From: Pseudoduganella albidiflava
Lineage (GTDB): Bacteria > Pseudomonadota > Gammaproteobacteria > Burkholderiales > Burkholderiaceae_D
Length of the DNA stretch: 64,000 nt
Reading direction: 5' to 3'
Assembly (NCBI RefSeq): GCF_004322755.1
Contig: NZ_CP036401.1
Span: forward strand, 3,844,001-3,908,000
The notes under the pieces were generated by a model. The model was given only the letters and a program-made list of their open reading frames with translations. It was not told where the DNA came from and did not search any database. Positions 45,705-54,799 of this stretch are shown here, piece by piece; the stretch's first letter is position 1; every line of letters begins with the position of its first letter. The translations under genes were made by a program, and so were the position numbers.

Positions 45705-46482
45705 GGCCACCCTCCCCCAGGTACACTTCCTTCACGCGCGGGTCGGCGGCGATTTCGGCCGGCGTCCCTTCCGTCAACACCTTGCCGCCCACCAGCACCG
45801 TGATGCGCTCGGCGAACTTGAAGACCAGCCCCATGTCGTGCTCGATGAACAGGATCGTCACGTCGCGCGGCAGGCCGGCGATCACTTCGAACAGCTCGCG
45901 GCTTTCCGCCTGCGGGATGCCGGCCGCCGGTTCGTCGAGCAGCAGGATCTTCGGCTGCGTGGCCAGCGCCAGCGCGATTTCCACCAGCCGCTGCTTGCCG
46001 TAGGCCATGCTGCGCGTGATGCTGTTGGCCTGGTCGGCCAGGCGCAGCGAGTGCAGCAGCGCCATCGCTTCGTCGACCATGTCGTGGTGCCGCGCCACGG
46101 TTTTCCACCATACGTTCTGCAAGCCGCGCCGCTCGCCGATGGCTAGCACCACCGATTCCAGCACGGTCAATCCGGCGAACAGCGTGTTGATCTGGAAGGT
46201 GCGGGTCATGCCGCGTTTCACGCGCTGGTGCTGGGCCAGCCCGGTGATGTCCTCGCCGCCCAGGAACACGCGGCCGCTAGTCGGCGCGAAGCCGCCCGTC
46301 AGCAGGTTGATGAAAGTGGTCTTGCCGGCGCCGTTCGGGCCGATCAAAGCATGGCGGGCGCCGGGCGTGAAGGTCAGCGACACGTCGCTGTTGGCCTTGA
46401 AGGCACCCCAGCTCTTCGACAGGCCTTCGGTGCGCAATGTAGTATCAACTGCGGTGGTATCGAATGCGGTGGTATCGCTCAT
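45697..46482 (-). CDS. livG: ABC transporter ATP-binding protein, LivG type
   Basis: A 261-residue ATPase: Walker A ALIGPNGAGKTTFINL, signature MAYGKQRLVEIALALA (a Liv-typical variant), Walker B KILLLDEPAAG. The N-terminal tail DTTAFDTTAVDTT is encoded by a 15-bp tandem duplication (46451-46480). The start overlaps the livM stop by four bases (ATGA). With LivF, it powers import through LivHM. Confidence 0.9.
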   Translation of the reverse strand: MSDTTAFDTTAVDTTLRTEGLSKSWGAFKANSDVSLTFTPGARHALIGPNGAGKTTFINLLTGGFAPTSGRVFLGGEDITGLAQHQRVKRGMTRTFQINTLFAGLTVLESVVLAIGERRGLQNVWWKTVARHHDMVDEAMALLHSLRLADQANSITRSMAYGKQRLVEIALALATQPKILLLDEPAAGIPQAESRELFEVIAGLPRDVTILFIEHDMGLVFKFAERITVLVGGKVLTEGTPAEIAADPRVKEVYLGEGGHD

Positions 46483-47528
46483 TTGTTCTCCTTCCGTTCG
46501 CGCATGCGTTCCAGCATATTGGCGAAGCCGCCGACGATGCCGCCCTTGGCGAACATCACGATGCACACCAGCAGCAGGCCGATCCAGAATTGCCAGTAGG
46601 TGGGATTGATGCCGGCGATCTTGTCCTGCGCGATCATGAACACGGCCGCGCCGATCAGCGCGCCGTACAGGCGCCCCGTGCCGCCCAGTACCAGCATGAT
46701 CAGCAGCTCCGCCGAGCGGGGGAAGCCCAGCATGTCGAGGCCGACGAATTGCGTGGTCTGCGCCAGCAGCGCACCGGCGATGCCGGCCACCACGGCGCCC
46801 ACCGTGAAGATCGCACGCAGCCGCGAGTTGACGTCCGCGCCGATGGCCGGCATGCGGCGCCCGCCTTCGCGGATGCCCCGCAGGCCCAGGCCGAACGGCG
46901 AGTTCACCAGCCGGCGCAGTACCAGGAACACGAGGAACAGCACCACGTAGCTGTACACGAAGCCGGTCTTCCCTTCCAGGTCGAATTCGAACGTGCCCAG
47001 CAGGTTACTTACCATCATGCCGGACAGTCCATCGACGCCGCCGGTCAGCCACGACGCCTTGTTGGCGGCTTCGAACAGCATCAGGCCGATGCCCAGCGTG
47101 ACCATCAGCCGCGTCAGGTCCTGGCCGCGTACCACGAGGAAGCTGACGATCCAGCCGAACAGCCCGGCGACAACGGCGCCGGCCAGCAGGCCGGTGACCG
47201 GCTCGCCCCAGCCATGCACCGCCAGCAGCCCGGCCGTGTAGGCGCCCAGGCCGAAGAACGCCGCGTGACCCAGCGACACGATGCCCGCGTAGCCGAGGAT
47301 CAGGTCCAAGGACAGCGCGAACAGGCCGACGATCATGATCTGGCTGGTCAGCACCAGGTATTGCGGGAACAGGAACCAGCTGGCCACGGGCAGCAGCCAG
47401 AAGACGATTTCCAGCGGATGCCAGCGGCCATCGGGCAGGCGCGGGGGACGAACAACCGCCGCGGCGCGTGGCGCCGCATCCCCGGCGACTTCCACCTTCG
47501 AGAGAGCCGCTTTTGAAAGAACACTCAT
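46479..47528 (-). CDS. livM: ABC transporter permease, LivM type
   Basis: A 349-residue inner-membrane permease with about nine hydrophobic helices (for example WHPLEIVFWLLPVASWFLF, LILGYAGIVSLGHAAFFGLG). The segment LSLDLILGYAGIVSLGHAAF is the family hallmark. A hydrophilic cytoplasmic N-terminus of 40 residues precedes the helices. The ATG at 47528 overlaps the livH stop (47525) by four bases, which supports this start over any longer in-frame extension. Confidence 0.9.
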   Translation of the reverse strand: MSVLSKAALSKVEVAGDAAPRAAAVVRPPRLPDGRWHPLEIVFWLLPVASWFLFPQYLVLTSQIMIVGLFALSLDLILGYAGIVSLGHAAFFGLGAYTAGLLAVHGWGEPVTGLLAGAVVAGLFGWIVSFLVVRGQDLTRLMVTLGIGLMLFEAANKASWLTGGVDGLSGMMVSNLLGTFEFDLEGKTGFVYSYVVLFLVFLVLRRLVNSPFGLGLRGIREGGRRMPAIGADVNSRLRAIFTVGAVVAGIAGALLAQTTQFVGLDMLGFPRSAELLIMLVLGGTGRLYGALIGAAVFMIAQDKIAGINPTYWQFWIGLLLVCIVMFAKGGIVGGFANMLERMRERKENK

Positions 47529-48379
47529 GCTTTCCTCCTGATCAGGCCAGCCGGGAAGGCCAGCAGCAGCACCACCATCAGCGCATAGATGACGAACGCG
47601 CCGATTTCCGGCACGTAGTACTTGCCGGCCACGTCGAACACGCCCAGCACGATGGCGGCCAGCAGCGGGCCGGTGATGGTACCCGCGCCGCCCACGGCGA
47701 CGACTAGCAGGAAGTACACCATGTACTTGACGGGGAAGCTGGGGTCCAGCCCCAGCACGTCGATGCCCAGGCCGCCGCCCAGGCCGGCCAGGCCGGAACC
47801 CAGCGCGAACGTCAGGCTGAACACGCGGCTGACATTGATGCCCAGGCCCTCGGAAGCGGTGTGGTTGTCGACCGATGCGCGGATCTGCGCGCCGAAGCGG
47901 GTGCGCTCGATCAGGAGCCCGAGCAGGGCGGTGACGACGATGACGACGCCGATCAGGAACAGCCGGTAGCTGCCCACGTCCAGGCCGAACAGCGAGACCT
48001 GCCCGCGCAGCCACTCCGGCAGCGTGACGGGTTGCTGCGTGGGGCCGAAGAAGTACGTGGCCCCGGCCACCGCCATGAAGGTCAGGCCGATCGAGAACAG
48101 CACCTGGTCCAGGTGGCTGGCCTTGTACAGCCGGCGGTACAGCGTGCGCTCGAGAAGGAAGCCGACGAATGCCGCGGACAGGAACGCCAGCGGCAAGGTG
48201 GCCAGGAATGGCACGCCGGCGCGATCGAGCAGCATCACGCAGACATAGCCGCCCAGCATCGCGAACGCGCCGTGGGCCAGGTTAATGAAATTCATCATGC
48301 CCATCGTGACCGACAGGCCGACACTGATCATGAACAGCAGGCTGCCGTACGCCACGCCGTCGAACAGGACGCCGATCAT
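47525..48379 (-). CDS. livH: ABC transporter permease, LivH type
   Basis: A 284-residue permease with about eight helices. GVAYGSLLFMISVGLSVTMG, MNFINLAHGAFAMLGGYV and GTITGPLLAAIVLGVFD are LivH-type signatures. GGAGG precedes the ATG at 48379. It heads a four-gene run livHMGF, 157 bp downstream of pcaF on the same strand, and could be co-transcribed with pcaIJF. No binding-protein gene is attached, but two related ones are nearby (40910 and 53596). Confidence 0.9.
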   Translation of the reverse strand: MIGVLFDGVAYGSLLFMISVGLSVTMGMMNFINLAHGAFAMLGGYVCVMLLDRAGVPFLATLPLAFLSAAFVGFLLERTLYRRLYKASHLDQVLFSIGLTFMAVAGATYFFGPTQQPVTLPEWLRGQVSLFGLDVGSYRLFLIGVVIVVTALLGLLIERTRFGAQIRASVDNHTASEGLGINVSRVFSLTFALGSGLAGLGGGLGIDVLGLDPSFPVKYMVYFLLVVAVGGAGTITGPLLAAIVLGVFDVAGKYYVPEIGAFVIYALMVVLLLAFPAGLIRRKA

Positions 48380-48536
48380 CGCCGGCCTCCGTAAAGGATA
48401 TGCATAGTTGTCTCCTCGATTCTCCAAGATCGCTCGCATGGCCGCCGCTCTCTGTCGGCTGGCCACGCTACTGATACCGCTGCTTGCTTACATGCGCTTT
48501 ACACCTTCGTCAAAGCACGCATTCAAATGCATGCCG

Positions 48537-49739
48537 TCAAACCCGCTCGATGACGATGGCGATGCCCTGCCCCACGCCGATACACATGGTACACAATGCA
48601 AAGCGCCCGCCGCCACGGTGCAGCTGGTTCATCGCCGTTGTCACCAGGCGCGCACCGCTCATGCCCAGCGGGTGGCCCAGCGCGATCGCGCCGCCCCACG
48701 GGTTGACGCGCGGGTCGTCCTGCGACAGGCCCAGTTCGCGCAGCACGGCAATGCCCTGCGACGCGAACGCTTCGTTCAGTTCGATGATGTCGAACTGGTC
48801 CAGCGTCATGCCCAGGTTGGCCAGCAGCTTCTTCGTGGCCGGCGCGGGGCCGATGCCCATCACGCGGGGCGCCACGCCGGCCGTGGCCATGCCGACGATG
48901 CGCGCCTTCGGCACCAGGCCATGCGCGGCGGCGGATTTCTCGTTGGCCAGCAGCAGCGCGCAGGCGCCGTCGTTGACGCCGGACGCGTTGCCCGCGGTGA
49001 CGGTACCGTCCGGGCGCACCACCCCTTTCAGTTTCGCCAGCGCTTCCAGCGTGGTGGCACGCGGATGCTCGTCGCGGGAGAACACGACCGGCTCGCCCTT
49101 CTTGGCGGGGATGGTCACCGCCATGATCTCGGCATCGAAACAGCCCGCTTCCTGCGCCGCCACCACGCGCTGCTGGCTTGCGAGCGCGAAGCGGTCCTGG
49201 TCCTCGCGGCTGATGCCGAAGTCCGTGGCGACGTTTTCCGCCGTCTCCGGCATCGAGTCGGTGCCATACAGCTTCTTCATCAGCGGGTTCGGGAAGCGCC
49301 AGCCGATCGTGGTGTCGTAGATGGCCGCGTTGCGCGAGAAGGCGCTGTCGGCCTTGCCCATCACGAACGGCGCGCGCGTCATCGATTCCACGCCGCCGGC
49401 CAGCATCAGCGCCGTGTCGCCGGAACGGATCGAGCGCGCGGCGAGGCCCACGGCATCCATGCCGGAGCCGCACAGGCGGTTGACGGTGGTGCCGGGCACG
49501 CCCTGCGGCAGGCCCGCCAGCAGTGCCGACATGCGCGCCACGTTGCGGTTGTCTTCGCCGGCCTGGTTGGCGCAGCCGTAGATCACGTCGTCGATGGCTT
49601 CCCAGTCGACGGTGGGATTGCGGCGCACCAGCTCGGCCAGCGGCAGCGCGCCCAGGTCGTCGGCGCGCAGGTCCTTCAGGGCACCGCCGTAGCGGCCGAT
49701 CGGGGTGCGGATCGCGTCGCAGATGAAGGCTTCGGTCAT
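48537..49739 (-). CDS. pcaF: 3-Oxoadipyl-CoA thiolase
   Basis: Thiolase cleaving 3-oxoadipyl-CoA to succinyl-CoA and acetyl-CoA, the final pathway step. The acyl-accepting Cys is in [12 protein letters not shown], the catalytic His in [12 protein letters not shown], and the second Cys in [15 protein letters not shown]. The start overlaps pcaJ by four bases (ATGA at 49736-49739). Context with pcaIJ gives PcaF rather than a generic acetyl-CoA acetyltransferase. Confidence 0.94.
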   Translation of the reverse strand: MTEAFICDAIRTPIGRYGGALKDLRADDLGALPLAELVRRNPTVDWEAIDDVIYGCANQAGEDNRNVARMSALLAGLPQGVPGTTVNRLCGSGMDAVGLAARSIRSGDTALMLAGGVESMTRAPFVMGKADSAFSRNAAIYDTTIGWRFPNPLMKKLYGTDSMPETAENVATDFGISREDQDRFALASQQRVVAAQEAGCFDAEIMAVTIPAKKGEPVVFSRDEHPRATTLEALAKLKGVVRPDGTVTAGNASGVNDGACALLLANEKSAAAHGLVPKARIVGMATAGVAPRVMGIGPAPATKKLLANLGMTLDQFDIIELNEAFASQGIAVLRELGLSQDDPRVNPWGGAIALGHPLGMSGARLVTTAMNQLHRGGGRFALCTMCIGVGQGIAIVIERV

Positions 49740-50410
49740 TTCGTGTTCTCCGTTGCTGTGCCGGCGAGGCCGGCGATGAGCGGCGCGGCGGTGCGCTGTT
49801 GCAGTTCCTCGAAGGTCAGGCCGTCGACCATTTCACGCACGACGAGGCCGTCGGACGTCACGTCGATCACGGCCAGGTCCGTGTAGATCCGGTTGACGCA
49901 GCCGATGCCGGTCAGCGGATAGGTGCACTGCTCGACGATCTTGCTTTCGCCGGACTTGGTCTGGTGGTCCGTCATCACGAACACCTGGCGCGCGCCGATG
50001 GCGAGATCCATCGCTCCGCCCACGGCGGGGATCGCATCCGGCGCACCGGTATGCCAGTTGGCCAGGTCGCCGGTGGCGGACACCTGGAACGCGCCCAGCA
50101 CGCAGATATCGAGGTGGCCGCCGCGCATCATCGCGAACGAATCGCCATGGTGGAAGTAGGCGCCGCCCGTCAGCAGCGTGACCGGCTGCTTGCCGGCGTT
50201 GATCAGGTCTTCGTCTTCTTCGCCGGGCGCGGGCGCCGGGCCCATGCCCAGCAGGCCGTTTTCGCTGTGCAGGAAGATCTCGCGGTCGGCCGGCAGGTAG
50301 TTCGCCACCATCGTCGGCAGGCCGATGCCCAGGTTGACGTAGGCGCCTTCATGGATGTCCTGCGCGACACGTTTCGCCATAGCGTCCCGGCTCATTTTCT
50401 GGATGGTCAT
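49736..50410 (-). CDS. pcaJ: 3-Oxoadipate CoA-transferase subunit B
   Basis: With PcaI transfers CoA from succinyl-CoA to 3-oxoadipate. The catalytic Glu is in [12 protein letters not shown], and [15 protein letters not shown] near the N-terminus is the SENG-subunit signature. 224 residues, as expected. It overlaps both neighbours by four bases: pcaI upstream (50407-50410) and pcaF downstream. Confidence 0.95.
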   Translation of the reverse strand: MTIQKMSRDAMAKRVAQDIHEGAYVNLGIGLPTMVANYLPADREIFLHSENGLLGMGPAPAPGEEDEDLINAGKQPVTLLTGGAYFHHGDSFAMMRGGHLDICVLGAFQVSATGDLANWHTGAPDAIPAVGGAMDLAIGARQVFVMTDHQTKSGESKIVEQCTYPLTGIGCVNRIYTDLAVIDVTSDGLVVREMVDGLTFEELQQRTAAPLIAGLAGTATENTK

Positions 50411-51087
50411 TGCTTGCCTCCCTGTGCTTCTTCCTGCACCACGCGTTGCACGAAGATGCCCGGGGTGACGATGTGTTCGGGGTCCAGCTCGCCCAGTTCG
50501 ACGATGCGCGTGACCTGTGCGATGGTGACCTTGGCGGCGGTGGCCATGATCGGGCCGAAGTTGCGCGCCGTCTTCCGGTACACCAGGTTGCCCCAGCGGT
50601 CGCCGTGCAGCGCCTTGATCAGCGCGAAGTCGGCGTGGATCGGCGATTCCAGTACGTAGTGCTTGCCGTTGATGGTGCGCGTTTCCTTGCCTTCGGCCAG
50701 CAGCGTGCCGTAGCCGGTGGGCGAGAAGAAGCCGCCGATGCCGGCGCCGGCGGCGCGGATACGCTCGGCCAGGTTGCCCTGCGGGGTCAGTTCCAGCTCG
50801 ATCTCGCCGGCGCGGTACAGCGCGTCGAACACCTGCGAGTCCGCCTGGCGCGGGAACGAGCAGATGATCTTCCTGACCCGCTTCGCCTTCAGCAGCGCGG
50901 CCAGGCCGGTCTCGCCGTTGCCGGCATTGTTGTTGACGATGGTGAGATCGCGCGCGCCTTGCTCGATCAGCGCGTCGATCAGCGCGGCGGGCATGCCGGC
51001 ATTGCCGAAGCCGCCGATCATGACGGTCGCGCCGTCATGGATGCTGGCGACGGCCTGCGCCATCGTCTCGATAGTCTTGTCGATCAC
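50407..51087 (-). CDS. pcaI: 3-Oxoadipate CoA-transferase subunit A
   Basis: Partner of PcaJ. The glycine-rich MIGGFGNAGMPAALIDAL is the subunit A CoA-binding signature, followed by LTIVNNNAGNGETGLAALL and FPRQADSQVFDALY. 226 residues match the family. First gene of pcaIJF, starting 36 bp from a PcaR-type box shared with divergent pcaR. Confidence 0.95.
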   Translation of the reverse strand: MIDKTIETMAQAVASIHDGATVMIGGFGNAGMPAALIDALIEQGARDLTIVNNNAGNGETGLAALLKAKRVRKIICSFPRQADSQVFDALYRAGEIELELTPQGNLAERIRAAGAGIGGFFSPTGYGTLLAEGKETRTINGKHYVLESPIHADFALIKALHGDRWGNLVYRKTARNFGPIMATAAKVTIAQVTRIVELGELDPEHIVTPGIFVQRVVQEEAQGGKQ

Positions 51088-51114
51088 GGGTGTTTCCTCC
51101 TGCCTTCAATTAGA

Positions 51115-51156
51115 TTCCGAATGTTCGATAATCGAACTATAATCTGTTAATCGAAC
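51115..51156. promoter_or_regulatory. PcaR box with third half-site, inside the pcaR promoter
   Basis: GTTCGATAATCGAAC (51123-51137) is a perfect palindrome differing at one base from the PcaR site I recall from Pseudomonas putida, GTTCGATAATCGCAC. AATCGAAC recurs 19 bp further (51149-51156). A promoter TTCCGA (51115-51120), 17 bp, TATAAT (51138-51143) for pcaR encloses the box, so PcaR should repress itself and control pcaIJF on the other side. Confidence 0.8.
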
Positions 51157-51250
51157 AGCCTCAGTGTCGCACCGGCGCCGGCGAAGGTCAAGAAAAACCG
51201 TCGGCGGCGCGGGCTGTTCCAGTAAAATCCGTCCACTTCGAAAGAGACCG

Positions 51251-52075
51251 ATGACGACAACCACCACCAACAACGCCCCGGCCGAGCGCGAACCGACGAT
51301 CGCCGAACAGATCGATGCGCTGGCCGATCCCAGCTTCATGACGTCGCTGGCGCGCGGGCTCGCCGTGCTGCAGGCGTTTTCCGATTCGCGCCGCAGCCTG
51401 ACGATCGCGCAGATCAGCCAGAAGACCGGCATCCCCCGCGCCGCCGTCAGCCGCTGCCTGTACACGCTGAAGCAGCTCGGCTATGCCGATTCGGACGTCA
51501 ACAATTACTCGCTGCGGCCGAAGGTGCTGACGCTCGGCTATTCCTATCTGTCGTCGACGCCGCTGACCGTGTCCGCCCAGCCCTACCTCAACCAGATCAG
51601 CCGCACGCTGAACGAATCGTGCTCGCTGGCGGTGCTGGACGATAACGAGGTGCTGTACGTGGCCCGTTCGGCGACGTCCCGCGTGATGTCCGTGGCGCTC
51701 AACACCGGCAGCCGCCTGCCCGCGTACTGCACGTCGCTGGGCCGCGTGATGCTGGCCCAGTTGCCGGAAGCCGAGCTGCAGGCCTACCTCGACAAGGTGC
51801 GCCTGAAGCCCCTCACCGAACACACGGTCACCACCCAGAAACAGTTGCGCGCGGTGCTGGCCCAGGTGCGCGAGCAGGGCTTCGCCATCAACAACGAGGA
51901 ACTCGAAGTGGGCCTGCGCTCCATCGCGGTCCCCGTGCGCGGCGCCTCAGGCATCGTGCATGCCGCCCTGAACGTCGGCGCCCAGGCCGGCCGCGTCAGC
52001 GCACGGCAGATGGAAGAGCAGTTCCTGCCCGTGCTGCAGCAGGGCGCGCGGGACCTGGCGGTGCTGCTGCCCTGA
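51251..52075 (+). CDS. pcaR: IclR-family regulator of the pca genes
   Basis: A 274-residue regulator: MTSLARGLAVLQAFSDSRRS, the HTH TIAQISQKTGIPRAAVSRCLYTL, and effector regions (LDDNEVLYVARS, CTSLGRVMLAQLPEA, FAINNEELEVGLRSIAVPV). The start MTTTTTNNAPAEREP matches the variable PcaR N-terminus. It diverges from pcaIJF and a GTTCGATAATCGAAC-type box stands between. Its usual effector is 3-oxoadipate. ATG at 51251 with a GAGA site. Confidence 0.88.
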   Translation: MTTTTTNNAPAEREPTIAEQIDALADPSFMTSLARGLAVLQAFSDSRRSLTIAQISQKTGIPRAAVSRCLYTLKQLGYADSDVNNYSLRPKVLTLGYSYLSSTPLTVSAQPYLNQISRTLNESCSLAVLDDNEVLYVARSATSRVMSVALNTGSRLPAYCTSLGRVMLAQLPEAELQAYLDKVRLKPLTEHTVTTQKQLRAVLAQVREQGFAINNEELEVGLRSIAVPVRGASGIVHAALNVGAQAGRVSARQMEEQFLPVLQQGARDLAVLLP

Positions 52076-52114
52076 CGCCATCCAGCTGAGTTCGTGTCAC
52101 GGTGCCTGGAGGGA

Positions 52115-52231
52115 GTGATGCCTTGCAAGGCATCACCGCATTGCAGGCAAGGAGCGGGGCTCCTTGAAGGCGCCGCCCTGCATGGCGGCGCCGCTCGGCA
52201 GGCGCGAAGCTGTGCTTCACGAATTCCCTGC
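52115..52231. repeat. Cluster of four hairpins between convergent genes
   Basis: Between pcaR and the porin are, in order: GTGATGCCTTG and complement, a 22-bp palindrome (52115-52136); AAGGAG/CTCCTT (52149-52165); nine-base arms GGCGCCGCC/GGCGGCGCC (52169-52192); and the block 52198-52231, which contains GAAGC/GCTTC and matches 44899-44931. No T-run follows. A mosaic repeat element, possibly acting as a bidirectional terminator. Confidence 0.65.
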
Positions 52232-52282
52232 GTCGCCCCCTGCAATGCCACCCTGACACGTGCTCGGCCATTGCTGGCTAGT

Positions 52283-53428
52283 TCAGAAGTGGTGCCGCAA
52301 GCCGGCCATGAGCCCACGCTGAGGCTTGCCGACGCCGACGCTGCCGCCCGCATCGAGCGCGATGGCGGCGGCGCCGTCGTTGTTCATCAGCCCCAGCGCC
52401 CCATACACAGCGGTGCGCGTGGACAGGAAATACGTCAGCCGCGCCACTGCCATGTCGGTATCGTCGCCGCTGTGCTTGACGTTCTTGCGCGCCACCTGCG
52501 CATCGACCGTCAGCAGTGGCGTGATGGGGTGGCTCACGCCCAGGTAGGCCAGCGTGGATTCGGTGACGCCGGTGACGGCGTTGGTCTTGCGGTCGATGAG
52601 GCCGGCGCCCAGCTTGGTGCCGCCGAACATCCAGTAGCCGTTGACGGTGACGCGCCGGTCGAAGTTGCTGCTGCTGGTCAGCCCGCCGGCCGCGCCGGTG
52701 TTCCCGTACAGCTTGTCGAACGAGGCATTGATGCCATACGCCTTGACTTCGTAGCCCAGCAGCGCGGTGACCTGGCGGCAGGCTTTCGAGTCGGCCGGCG
52801 ATTCGCCCGCGCAGCCGGTGGCGGCGGGGCCGCCGGACGACGACGTGTCGCGCCCGAAGCTGTACGTGGCGCCGGCCACGATGCCGTCGAAGTTGCCCAG
52901 GTAGCCGATGGCGTTGTCGCTGCGCGCGTTCGGCAGGTAGGGGTCGATGCTGCCGATGGCGAACAGGTTCGGGCCCAGCACGTCCGCCTTCAGGCCGGCG
53001 ATATAGGTCATGTTGACCTGGCGGCCCAGGGTCAGCGTGCCCCACTTGCCCTTCAGGCCCACGTTGGCGGCGCGGCCGAACAGGCGGTTGCCCTGCCCCA
53101 TCGTGCCGGTATCGGGACCGAAGCCGCTTTCCAGCGTGAAGATGGCGGACAGGCCGCCGCCCAGGTCTTCGGTGCCGCGGAAGCCGATGCGCGACGGGAA
53201 GGAGCCCGTCAGCGATGCCACCTTCGTCACCGAATCGCCGGCGGCGTTCGTGTTGTCGACATGCGCCACCGCCGTATCGATGATGCCGTAGATCGTGACG
53301 TTGCTTTGCGCGTGCGCCGCGCCCGCGGCCAGCAGCGCCAGCGCGCCCGCCATCGCCGTTGCCATTGCGCCGCGCCCGCCCTTGCCCATGCCGGGGGCGC
53401 GCGACCGTTCGCCAGTGTTTCGGTTCAT
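52283..53428 (-). CDS. Outer-membrane porin, pca-linked
   Basis: A 381-residue general porin: signal peptide (ALALLAAGAAHA), mature start QSNVTIYGIIDTAVAHV, SRIGFRGTEDLGGGLSAIF, loop-3 motif and the terminal Phe (RHHF). Divergent from the binding-protein gene with a PcaR-type box between them, so it is probably induced with the pca genes to admit aromatic acids. It is only distantly similar to the porin at 30199. Confidence 0.92.
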   Translation of the reverse strand: MNRNTGERSRAPGMGKGGRGAMATAMAGALALLAAGAAHAQSNVTIYGIIDTAVAHVDNTNAAGDSVTKVASLTGSFPSRIGFRGTEDLGGGLSAIFTLESGFGPDTGTMGQGNRLFGRAANVGLKGKWGTLTLGRQVNMTYIAGLKADVLGPNLFAIGSIDPYLPNARSDNAIGYLGNFDGIVAGATYSFGRDTSSSGGPAATGCAGESPADSKACRQVTALLGYEVKAYGINASFDKLYGNTGAAGGLTSSSNFDRRVTVNGYWMFGGTKLGAGLIDRKTNAVTGVTESTLAYLGVSHPITPLLTVDAQVARKNVKHSGDDTDMAVARLTYFLSTRTAVYGALGLMNNDGAAAIALDAGGSVGVGKPQRGLMAGLRHHF

Positions 53429-53467
53429 GCTGTCTCCTGTGTAGTGTTATGTTTGTTCGTACTGCTC

Positions 53468-53517
53468 GTTCGATCAGCGAACAATCGATTGCCTATCGAA
53501 CGCTGAACCGATACTAT
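53468..53517. promoter_or_regulatory. PcaR-type box and promoter of the binding-protein gene
   Basis: GTTCGATCAGCGAAC (53468-53482) is a one-arm variant of the PcaR box, and TATCGAAC (53494-53501) follows 19 bp after its right half (53475-53482), the same spacing as at 51123-51156. TTGCCT (53489-53494), 17 bp, TACTAT (53512-53517) reads as the promoter toward 53596. This extends the PcaR circuit to transport genes. Confidence 0.65.
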
Positions 53518-53595
53518 GACCGTTACCGGCCCTTGTCAAGAATCTCAAGGAACCTGATGATTGGCGCGGTACCCACGACAAAAAAGGAGACAAGC

Positions 53596-54765
53596 ATGAA
53601 ATTCACGATCGCCGCCGTGCTGGCCGGCGCACACCTGTTCGCCCTGCCAGCGGCCCACGCGCAGGACACCATCAAGGTCGGCGTGATCGCCGCGTTTTCC
53701 GGCCCGTTCGCCGACTACGGCAAGCAGATGGAAGGCGGCATCAAGGCCTACATGGCGCAGCACGGCGACACGGTGGCCGGCAAGAAGATCCAGCTGATCC
53801 TCAAGGACACCACCGGCCCGTCGCCGGAGATCGCCAAGCGCCTGGCCCAGGAACTGGTGGTGCGCGACAAGGTGGACTTCCTGGCGGGCTTCGGCCTGAC
53901 ACCGGAAGCGCTGGCCGTGGCTCCCATCGCGCAGCAGGCGAAAAAGCCGATGATCATCATGAACGCGGCCACCTCGGCCATCACGACCAAGTCGAACTAC
54001 ATCGCGCGCTTCTCGATGACCCTGCCGCAGATCTCGGCGCCGATGGGCACCTGGGCGGCGAAGAACAAGTTGAACAAGGTGGTGACGCTGGTGGCGGACT
54101 ACGGCCCCGGCCTCGATGCCGAGGCGGCGTTCAAGAAGACGCTGGAAGGCGCCGGCGGCAAGGTGACCGAATCGATCCGGGTGCCGCTGCGCAATCCGGA
54201 GTTCGCGCCGTTCATCCAGCGCATCAAGGATGCCAGGCCGGATGCGATCTTCGTGTTCGTGCCGGCCGGAGAGCAAAGCATCGCTTTCATGAAGGGCTAC
54301 CGCGAACGGGGGCTGGCCGCCGCCGGCATCAAGGTGATCGCCACCGGCGACCTGACCGACGACCACGTGCTGCCGGCGATGGGCGATGCCACGCTGGGCG
54401 TCATCACCACTTTCCACTACTCGGCCGCGCACGACTCCCCCGAGAACAAGGCGTTCCTGAAGAGCTTCGCCGCCACCAACCCGCAGGGCGGCCGGCCGAA
54501 CTTCATGGCCGTCGCCGCGTACGACGGCATGGCGGCGATCTATGAAGTGTCGCGCAAGCTGAATGGCACGATCGACGGCGACAAGGCGATGGCCGTGCTG
54601 AAGACCATCAAGTTGAACAGCCCGCGCGGCCCGATCGCCATCGATCCCGCCACGCGCGACATCGTGCAGACCGTGTACGTGCGCGAAGTGAAGAAGGTGG
54701 GGAACGAGGTTTACAACATCGAGTTCGACAAGTTCCCGAATATGAAGGATCCGGGCAAGCAGTAA
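53596..54765 (+). CDS. ABC transporter substrate-binding protein, pca-linked
   Basis: A 389-residue periplasmic binding protein with signal peptide KFTIAAVLAGAHLFALPAAHA and type I fold features: VGVIAAFSGPFADYGKQ, AGFGLTPEALAVAPIAQQA, VADYGPGLDAEAAFKKTLE. It resembles the protein at 40910 throughout, implying an old duplication. A PcaR-type box and divergent porin gene point to aromatic acid uptake through the LivHMGF permease. AAAGGAGA precedes the ATG. Confidence 0.9.
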   Translation: MKFTIAAVLAGAHLFALPAAHAQDTIKVGVIAAFSGPFADYGKQMEGGIKAYMAQHGDTVAGKKIQLILKDTTGPSPEIAKRLAQELVVRDKVDFLAGFGLTPEALAVAPIAQQAKKPMIIMNAATSAITTKSNYIARFSMTLPQISAPMGTWAAKNKLNKVVTLVADYGPGLDAEAAFKKTLEGAGGKVTESIRVPLRNPEFAPFIQRIKDARPDAIFVFVPAGEQSIAFMKGYRERGLAAAGIKVIATGDLTDDHVLPAMGDATLGVITTFHYSAAHDSPENKAFLKSFAATNPQGGRPNFMAVAAYDGMAAIYEVSRKLNGTIDGDKAMAVLKTIKLNSPRGPIAIDPATRDIVQTVYVREVKKVGNEVYNIEFDKFPNMKDPGKQ

Positions 54766-54799
54766 GTCCGCCCGTAAAAATTGGGGAAATACCCTGATG

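Noticed and set aside
47529..48014. Extension of the livM frame upstream of 47528
   Set aside because: The extension is Arg/Gly-rich, overlaps livH, and the ATG at 47528 forms an ATGA overlap with the livH stop.
45003..48379. Plain branched-chain amino acid transporter assignment for livHMGF
   Set aside because: The Liv family also transports aromatic compounds and the context is entirely aromatic catabolism. The family name is kept but the leucine role is not asserted.
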